The notes under the pieces are model-generated. The model was not told the DNA's origin. It did no database searches and saw only the letters and a program-made list of their open reading frames with translations. 47,223 bases of DNA from Erysipelotrichaceae bacterium (GTDB lineage: Bacteria; Bacillota_I; Bacilli_A; RFN20; CAG-449). The position numbers and the translations under genes were made by a program. The stretch spans positions 1-47,223 of the forward strand of contig SVBA01000015.1 of assembly GCA_015059095.1 (NCBI GenBank), given 5' to 3'. This document shows positions 40,355-47,223 of this stretch, in pieces. Every line of letters begins with the position of its first letter. Within the stretch, counting starts at the first letter, position 1.

Positions 40355-43300
40355 ATGAAAAATAATAAATTAAATAAAAAAACTAATTTAGTCTTAGGCA
40401 TTGCTATGTCTTCTTTAATCTTGGTTTCAACAGTCGTCTCTACTTTTGCTTATTGGCAAAAGGATCGTATTGAAGTTTCTATTCCAACTTATGAATTCAA
40501 TGCTACTGAAGAAGAATTTACTTATTATGCTTGTATTCCTAATGTTGTATCAACTACCGGTTATGATTATTACGATTTAGAAAGTATTCCTACTGATTTA
40601 GTAGATAGAGTTACTGCATTAGCTGCAGTTAGATTTGAAGCTTTAACAAAAACAGCATATATTCCAGCATATCCAAAGGTTACTGTTGGTGGAATTAGAT
40701 ATAACTATAATAATCAAGATTTACCAGTAATCCATATTTTAAATTCTTTATCAAGTGATGAAGCAATTGTTAATAATGGATTCTCAAATATTGAAACATT
40801 AATTATTCCAGAAACAATTACCTATATTCAACCTGGTTCATTTTCTAATTCAGAAAATTTAAAAGCGGTATCAATTCTAGGTGAAATTAATCCTGATTAT
40901 TCAAAAGATCCTGAGGCTAAAAAAGGTGGATATATAAATTATGTGTCTAGTGAATTTGATGGAGTAACGGTTTATAAAAAAGATGAAAATAGAACTCTTG
41001 AACCAACTTTTTCAATTAATACTAATAATTTACGTTTTGCTCAATTTGGTAGTAGTTTTGAATATGATAATAAAGCAGAAAATTATTATACTTTTGTAGT
41101 TACAGGTAATAGTGGTGTAGTAGCAGGTGATCTTATGAGTGGAAGTCCTGCATTAGAAGCTAATACAAAGTATAAATTAGTATATGATGGCGAAACTTTA
41201 GAAGCTATTCCATATAAATATGAAATTTCATTAGGTAATCAAAGTGAAGAATTGATTTTAAATCCTAACGTTAATTATGAAGAATATATTATAGATAAAC
41301 CACAAGGATCAAATTATAATGTTGTGCGCTTACAATCTCATGTACAAGTTGAGGTTAATGAATATATTAATAACCAACTAAATGGAGAAGTTGAATCTAC
41401 ATTTAATTTAAGTAAATTAAATGCTTATTATAATGCAGATAATACTGTTTTTGAAATAAAATATGCTCCTAGCCATGTTTATGAATCTATACATTATAGT
41501 GGTGAAGAAACTGAATTAGTTGAAGAAAAAACAATGACTCAAATCAGTGCAGAGAAAGTATATTTTTTAAATCAAGTTGATGGAGAAGTTGATCCTATTA
41601 AGCCTTCAGGAGAAGTAATTACTACAGTTAGTGTTCCAAATAATGATTATGTAGGATTATATGTTAAAGCAGGATATTCAGCATATCCAGATAAATATTA
41701 TCTAGATCCTACTCAAAATGCTGATGTAATCAAAATGGAATTGGATAGTAAGAAAATAAAATATCAATTTGAATTTAAGGGTTCTAATAATCCTGCTGGT
41801 ATTGAAAATAATGTTTCTCCAAATTTATTTATTTTTTATTTAGGTCATTATAATGTGTTGAATATGCCAGATTATGTTGTTGAGGATATTACTAGAGATG
41901 AATTACAACAATCTTTAACTTCTGTTAATCATAATAGTACGAGAGTATATCTACAATTATATAAAGATGAATTTAACACTAATAGTGATATTACTGGTCA
42001 AGATCGTAATGGGGAATATAAATGGTATTTAGTTTATTGGACAAAAACAGGTGTTCAAAAATCATTTAGAGTATTTTATTCAGATACAACTTCTACAATT
42101 TTAATTGCAGATATTCCTAATGAAGCAGATCATTTTAAATTTGTAAGAATTGATGCTGATGTTAAATTAGATGATGCGTTAAAAAACGATTGGTCTGGAA
42201 TTAGTTTTGCTTGTAAGGCAGATTTAAAAGTTAATGAAAATAATTTATTTGTATTTGAGTCAAAAGATTATGACACTAGATATTTTAATGTAACGAATAC
42301 TTCGAATTTGACTGTTCAAGAAAAAGCTGATTGTAATAGAGTATATTTACAAATGAATAATCCAGAGATTGTTACATCTGATCGTAATGGTGAATTTAAA
42401 TGGTATATTGCTTATTGGGAAGATGAAGGACATACTGTTCTAAAGACAGTTAGAGTTCAATACACTAGTGGTACTAGTAATCTTCTATTTGGGGATTTAC
42501 CAAAAACTGCGATTGACTTCAAGTTTGTTAGAATTAGTAAGAATGTTAATATAGAAAATGCGTTTACTGGTAATTGGGAAAATGTTACAAATACTATTGA
42601 AGGTGATAATTTAAAAGTTGTTGAGGGAAAAAATAGATTCACTTTCTCATCTTGGGTAGGAAATAATTTTTATGTTACCGCAGATACATATACACATAAT
42701 AGTTTCGTAGAAGATCAAATTCGATATGGAGATAAAAATGAAAACTATTTAATTTTAACTAATTATGGAGAAAATAACACGGAAGAGAAATATATTCCTT
42801 TAGATGAAAACTTAGGATATGCATATAAAGATCTTGATAGTGGAGATCAAAATTCGACGTATAATCTAGAATTTTCAAAAATTGATAATTATACTTCCCG
42901 TAGTATTCAAAAAATTCCATTACCTAAAGGTACTGTTATTAGTGCGAAGATTGAAAATATTTCTGCTTCTGGAACCACAACATATTACTTCAATGATGTT
43001 TCATTTACAAATTTAGATAATGTTTCAATTGCAGATGATAAAGAACCTGCAAATGTACTGGTCAAAGATGAATATTTTGAAGTTGTTGATGGCAAATTAG
43101 TAGTCAAAAAAGATTTAGTCGCAGAAATATATTTAAAGGTCACTTATAGTGAAACTGCTACTAGTAGTGCAACTGAACCTAATCATTATGAATGGCATTT
43201 TGTGCATAAACACAATGTTATTAATGGAAACTTTAATAGTTATGATTTAAATAGAGAAGTTGTGTCGGATGAAAATTCGACAGATATTGAAAGGACTATT

Positions 43301-46300
43301 ACTACTCGTCAACCAGGAAAGAATGCATATCCTTGGTTAGATGGTACCGGAAATGTAATTAAACTAGATAGAAACTTTGCTAATAAAGAATATGAAGAAT
43401 ATAGATTATTATCTGATACAAATTTAAGCGGAAGTTATGTCGTTTCATACTATTATGAAACAGATAGAGATTTTGGTGGAAATACAGGTAGTGTATACTA
43501 TGGTGTTATTAATGGAACTACTCCAAGTGGAGAAATAATAGTTAATAATGATAGTAATGTTATCTTATTTACTCCAGATGGAGAATCTTCTTATGATAGA
43601 AAATATTATGCTGCATTTGATGATCATGGTAATTTCTTAACTAATTTAACATTTAATAGAACACAAACTATTAATGAAGGATATCAAGTCTTATCTTGTG
43701 TTATTCCTGAATCATTAAGTGATTTTAGATATGTTTATATTTATGAAGTAGATGAGAATAATGAAATTATTCTTTATGATGATGGTAATGGAGGAAAAAT
43801 ACCATATCAACTTAACGGAATGACATCATTAATTGATATAGTTAATGATTATAATGCTGAACACGGATACACTGAGGGTAACCAAGAATATAAAGAATTA
43901 GAAATTCCAGATGCAAATGATGAAAGATTATTATTTGACTTTTATTTAAAAGAAATTCATCCTGCAAGTGGCAATAATGATAATGCAGATGAATTAAATC
44001 AATACAGAACTAATAGTATTGGTTTCTCTTACCCTATTCAAGATACGGAAACAGATAGAGTATTCTACTATTATAATGTAAAATTAGGTATTCATACTGG
44101 CGGAATTAATACTGGTATTAGATATCAAATATATACTGATACTAACTTCAGTCATGGTATTACAATATCTAATAATGATCCTGAAAATAAATTAGATGAA
44201 CAAATTATTGATGGATATTATTATAATGATTTGCATTTAACTAGTGATTACATTATACGTTTCCAAGATACTAAATTTAAAGAAGGATATTATAATTTAG
44301 TATTAAGAGAAAGAACTATTGAAGAAAAAAAATATTATTATTTAGGTTACCAATATTTAGGACCAGATGATGCAGAAAGTAATGAATATTACCTTCATAT
44401 TCATGAAGTAAATGATGGTGTTGAAGGTGATTTAATAGAAATTATTAAAATGGATTCTATGAACAATGACAATCATTACTTCGCTGATGTAAATTTTGAA
44501 GGTACATATAAATTCAAAGTTTATGATAAACAAAAAATCTTAGTATACGAAGGATCTAATTATACTTCAACGGGTGATCTAATTTCTAGATTCTATTATG
44601 GAGTTAATACTACTATTGATGGTACTAATAAATTGAAACAAGTAGAATTGAATAAAATGGTATTAAATGTTAACTTTGGGTCTCATCCATTAAATGAACA
44701 GGATACAGTAACTGATGTTGAAGAAGGAAATATTAGATATGTTCCTTCATCTACTGCACATTATTCTGAAAATGGTATTAAATATTATGATGTAAAAGTT
44801 AAAACAGGACTCGAAGAAAATAGATATCGTGCAAAAGATGATGAAACATATTATTTATTAGATAAACATCTTGATAATTATCGTGTAACAATTACAAATG
44901 TAAAATTTAATAATACAATTAGTATATATTTAGGTAACAACGTTGTTAAAACTATAGATTTACCTCAACCAGGTAGATATGAAATAACATATAATCCTTC
45001 ATCAGACATTATTGGATGTTATAAATTACAAATTCCAGATGTATTCTACTTATTTATTGATGAAGAAATGGTCGCAGAACTTGAAGTAAACTCATCTCAA
45101 CAAGACTATTATGAATATGTTGTTAAAAATCATATTGTATTAGAAACAGAATTAAATTTATCTTCATCTAGAGTAGTAGTTATGGATAGAGCAGATGGTT
45201 TAGGTAATATAGTTGCAGAAATTTCAAAAGTTACTGTTGATTTTGATTCAACAACAATTGTTGATAAGGGAGCATACGCTTTAACTTATTCTATCGATTC
45301 ATCAAGAAGAGAAGGGGACACATATCATGTATTTACTTACTTGAATTTTGATTCTTCGAAAGTTTCTAGTACTGAATTAGTTTATAATTATGATATTGTA
45401 ACAATTGTTGATGATAATGAAGTAATTTCTGCAGGAGAACCAATATCAAAAACTATTATTAATGATGGTAAATGGAAATTTGATATTTTAGATTTTGACA
45501 CTATTGAAAATGTGTATGTTCCAATAGGTACTTATTTTGTAGGTTGGGCAGAAAGTTCGGACGCTCAAAATGCAACTTATGAAGTTGGAAGCACTTATTC
45601 TTATGATGGTAATGAACCATTAGAATTGTTCCCAATATTTAAAGATCGTTCAGAAAGACATAAAGTAATTTGGATTAAGGCTCCTGACTTTGACTCGTCT
45701 GGATTTGCAATCTTTAGTTTGGATAATTTAGAAACTACAAATATTACTGGTATTTCTTACTCAGGATATGACGATTACATTAATGGAACAAATGGAAAAC
45801 CAAAATATGTAACTATAAACGGAAACGAAGTTACTGTTGATCAATCCTTATTTGAAGTTATTGGTTATGTAGAAGGTGGAATTAAATTAGTAGTTCATTT
45901 ACAATCTGAAATCGATGGTAAAACTTCTACTTGTACTGTTAGAGTTGATTATCCTAACTATGATAATAGAATGCCTCTCACATCTACATTTGAAACAGGA
46001 TTTGATGAATATAATCTTATTGGAGATGGCGACGTTCCTACAAATGTTACTAATGTATATAAGCCTAATACTAATGCTTATCCATCATGGACGTTATTTA
46101 CTTCTAGCATAAAAGAAAATAACGGAGATAATTTTATTCAATTAAAGTTGCCAAAATCTACATCGTACTATGGATATGCATTAATAGATTCAATGTTTGT
46201 TAATATTAAGCAAATTAGATTTGAAATGTCAGTAAGTGTGAATTCGGTTGTTAATCTTAGACTAGAATTATTGGATTATAGTAAAGAGGTAGTTCATTAT

Positions 46301-46987
46301 GAAGTATTAAGTAACGAATCATTAGGTTCAGGCGCCAGCAATAATGGAAAACCAGATATAAAAACTATTAATCTAAACATTAAAGGTGCATATTTCGTTA
46401 GATTTATTATCGACGTACCTCAAAGTGACATTGATAGAACAGTGAATATTGATGATGTAACTATTATTACCGGAGAACCTTCGTATTCTTCAAATTTCAG
46501 TAGTGGTGATTATAGTATTATTGGTAATTTTAAAGTTAATGAAGAGTTAGTTGAGGCTAATAATGATTATGCATTAAATTGGAAATTGTATGAAGCTAGA
46601 TTTGGATATGAAAATGCATATGGTAATGATGGACAAGACAAGTCGAATTTGGCATTAATTTTAAGAACTATAGGTGAAAAAGATGGATATGCAGTTACTT
46701 CAAGTAGATTTACATCTATTTCTACAATTACATTTAAATTAAAATCAAAAAGACAAGTGGATAATAAATTAAATGTGTATTTAGTTGATGCAGAAGGAAA
46801 CATAGTTCATACATTACTTGAAAATAAGACTACAAATTCAAATGATTACATTGATGTTGAAATTAATTCTTCATTTGTTGCGAATAGTCCAGAAAATGGA
46901 TTATTCCTAAAATTTGTAATGTCACACGATTCTGTATCAAACGAAGGAAGCAATATGTTTATTGATAATTTATATATTAAGTTTTAA
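40355..46987 (+). CDS. Giant secreted adhesin-like protein with SipW-type signal
   Basis: 2210 residues. Signal ends VVSTFAYWQKD, the same type as its neighbours. Residues about 120-178 hold a short BspA-type leucine-rich segment (IETLIIPETITYIQPGSFSN). About 522-645 and 652-780 are tandem copies sharing RVYLQ, DRNGE(Y/F)KWY and FKFVRI. The long middle is beta-rich with no recognised domain; a repeat-like AESSDAQNATYEVG segment near 1730 resembles Listeria-type domains weakly. The end has two related jelly-roll units (about 1875-2045 and 2045-2210), each closing with an NIDDV or FIDNLY strand, like carbohydrate-binding modules. It has no LPXTG or transmembrane anchor, so attachment probably needs the co-encoded fibre. 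GAAAGGA precedes the start. Confidence 0.75.
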   Translation: MKNNKLNKKTNLVLGIAMSSLILVSTVVSTFAYWQKDRIEVSIPTYEFNATEEEFTYYACIPNVVSTTGYDYYDLESIPTDLVDRVTALAAVRFEALTKTAYIPAYPKVTVGGIRYNYNNQDLPVIHILNSLSSDEAIVNNGFSNIETLIIPETITYIQPGSFSNSENLKAVSILGEINPDYSKDPEAKKGGYINYVSSEFDGVTVYKKDENRTLEPTFSINTNNLRFAQFGSSFEYDNKAENYYTFVVTGNSGVVAGDLMSGSPALEANTKYKLVYDGETLEAIPYKYEISLGNQSEELILNPNVNYEEYIIDKPQGSNYNVVRLQSHVQVEVNEYINNQLNGEVESTFNLSKLNAYYNADNTVFEIKYAPSHVYESIHYSGEETELVEEKTMTQISAEKVYFLNQVDGEVDPIKPSGEVITTVSVPNNDYVGLYVKAGYSAYPDKYYLDPTQNADVIKMELDSKKIKYQFEFKGSNNPAGIENNVSPNLFIFYLGHYNVLNMPDYVVEDITRDELQQSLTSVNHNSTRVYLQLYKDEFNTNSDITGQDRNGEYKWYLVYWTKTGVQKSFRVFYSDTTSTILIADIPNEADHFKFVRIDADVKLDDALKNDWSGISFACKADLKVNENNLFVFESKDYDTRYFNVTNTSNLTVQEKADCNRVYLQMNNPEIVTSDRNGEFKWYIAYWEDEGHTVLKTVRVQYTSGTSNLLFGDLPKTAIDFKFVRISKNVNIENAFTGNWENVTNTIEGDNLKVVEGKNRFTFSSWVGNNFYVTADTYTHNSFVEDQIRYGDKNENYLILTNYGENNTEEKYIPLDENLGYAYKDLDSGDQNSTYNLEFSKIDNYTSRSIQKIPLPKGTVISAKIENISASGTTTYYFNDVSFTNLDNVSIADDKEPANVLVKDEYFEVVDGKLVVKKDLVAEIYLKVTYSETATSSATEPNHYEWHFVHKHNVINGNFNSYDLNREVVSDENSTDIERTITTRQPGKNAYPWLDGTGNVIKLDRNFANKEYEEYRLLSDTNLSGSYVVSYYYETDRDFGGNTGSVYYGVINGTTPSGEIIVNNDSNVILFTPDGESSYDRKYYAAFDDHGNFLTNLTFNRTQTINEGYQVLSCVIPESLSDFRYVYIYEVDENNEIILYDDGNGGKIPYQLNGMTSLIDIVNDYNAEHGYTEGNQEYKELEIPDANDERLLFDFYLKEIHPASGNNDNADELNQYRTNSIGFSYPIQDTETDRVFYYYNVKLGIHTGGINTGIRYQIYTDTNFSHGITISNNDPENKLDEQIIDGYYYNDLHLTSDYIIRFQDTKFKEGYYNLVLRERTIEEKKYYYLGYQYLGPDDAESNEYYLHIHEVNDGVEGDLIEIIKMDSMNNDNHYFADVNFEGTYKFKVYDKQKILVYEGSNYTSTGDLISRFYYGVNTTIDGTNKLKQVELNKMVLNVNFGSHPLNEQDTVTDVEEGNIRYVPSSTAHYSENGIKYYDVKVKTGLEENRYRAKDDETYYLLDKHLDNYRVTITNVKFNNTISIYLGNNVVKTIDLPQPGRYEITYNPSSDIIGCYKLQIPDVFYLFIDEEMVAELEVNSSQQDYYEYVVKNHIVLETELNLSSSRVVVMDRADGLGNIVAEISKVTVDFDSTTIVDKGAYALTYSIDSSRREGDTYHVFTYLNFDSSKVSSTELVYNYDIVTIVDDNEVISAGEPISKTIINDGKWKFDILDFDTIENVYVPIGTYFVGWAESSDAQNATYEVGSTYSYDGNEPLELFPIFKDRSERHKVIWIKAPDFDSSGFAIFSLDNLETTNITGISYSGYDDYINGTNGKPKYVTINGNEVTVDQSLFEVIGYVEGGIKLVVHLQSEIDGKTSTCTVRVDYPNYDNRMPLTSTFETGFDEYNLIGDGDVPTNVTNVYKPNTNAYPSWTLFTSSIKENNGDNFIQLKLPKSTSYYGYALIDSMFVNIKQIRFEMSVSVNSVVNLRLELLDYSKEVVHYEVLSNESLGSGASNNGKPDIKTINLNIKGAYFVRFIIDVPQSDIDRTVNIDDVTIITGEPSYSSNFSSGDYSIIGNFKVNEELVEANNDYALNWKLYEARFGYENAYGNDGQDKSNLALILRTIGEKDGYAVTSSRFTSISTITFKLKSKRQVDNKLNVYLVDAEGNIVHTLLENKTTNSNDYIDVEINSSFVANSPENGLFLKFVMSHDSVSNEGSNMFIDNLYIKF

Positions 46988-47223
46988 AGATTAATATGTA
47001 AAAACTTAAAAAATTGATTTCTAGAAATAACTAGTCAGTTTAGAATTAATCTAAGAAAAGGACTATAAAAAGGGGTTCTATAAATAATTCGTCGGTTTAG
47101 CGTAGGCCAATAAAAAACTGTCAAAAAATCGTCTGAAAGAAATATCAGGCTCTATAAATAATTTTAGGGTTTTGTAGGGTCAAGCCAAACAAAAAAGTAA
47201 TGGCAGTCATAGGGTAGATGAGA
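46988..47223. other. Intergenic end with two related terminal-repeat-like motifs
   Basis: GGTTCTATAAATAATT (about 47085) and GGCTCTATAAATAATT (about 47148) recur about 63 bp apart, each followed by a G-rich tract and a GCCAA string. The second resembles the terminal inverted repeat of ISL3-family elements, but the element would extend past the window, so this is weak. Confidence 0.3.

Noticed and set aside
1..47223. Mycoplasma genetic code (TGA as Trp)
   Set aside because: TGA ends several genes at expected positions, for example the ATPase at 9313, and Trp is encoded by TGG.

Overview
The window comes from a very AT-rich, low-GC, Gram-positive-derived bacterium, most likely a gut Bacilli lineage of the RF39/Erysipelotrichales/Acholeplasma-like kind. 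This placement is inference. The support is AT-rich codon use, AGGAGG-type ribosome sites, lipobox lipoproteins, no LPXTG sortase anchors, SipW-like (ER-type) signal peptidases and a cre-like operator. TGA is used as a stop, so this is not the Mycoplasma code. I saw no rRNA, tRNA or CRISPR array.

Layout. 1-6.0 kb: a giant lipoprotein ending in a 5'-nucleotidase module. 6.1-13.5 kb: an accessory island with an ADP-ribosyltransferase-like protein, a decaying XRE/DUF6036 pair, an ATPase-TOPRIM-like-GNAT-like operon, an orphan SsuA/ThiY-type binding lipoprotein, a broken AlbA_2-type gene and a RelB-like/Fic pair. 13.6-19.9 kb: an ABC exporter and two surface lipoproteins, one with GLUG repeats. 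19.9-27.6 kb: a second island with a HipB-like regulator and hipA stump inside 64-bp repeats, an AbiEi/AbiEii pair, and an ATPase-TOPRIM-KAP NTPase cassette flanked by 155-bp repeats.

28.0-47.0 kb is the most unusual part. It is a co-oriented locus encoding a degenerate EAL-domain protein, a membrane-anchored surface protein, a TasA-like subunit, two ER-type (Ser/His/Asp) signal peptidases, a membrane-anchored McrB-like AAA+ ATPase, its DUF2357-like coiled-coil partner without a visible nuclease, and three more secreted proteins with SipW-type signal peptides, one of 2210 residues. I read it as a dedicated pathway that processes and assembles a surface fibre or adhesin. A third ATPase-TOPRIM pair and a tiny toxin-antitoxin locus interrupt it.

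A second apparently new theme is a pair of tiny type I toxin-antitoxin-like loci (27594-27757 minus; 38274-38547 plus). Both have a 5' hairpin, a 12-codon leader peptide M-x-x-M-R, a GTG-started hydrophobic peptide whose start sits in a hairpin, direct repeats on both sides of a terminator, and a convergent antisense promoter. Their sequences differ but the pairings are preserved. A decayed third copy at 22638-22792 lies at the other edge of the KAP cassette, so these loci may mark the borders of defence cassettes.
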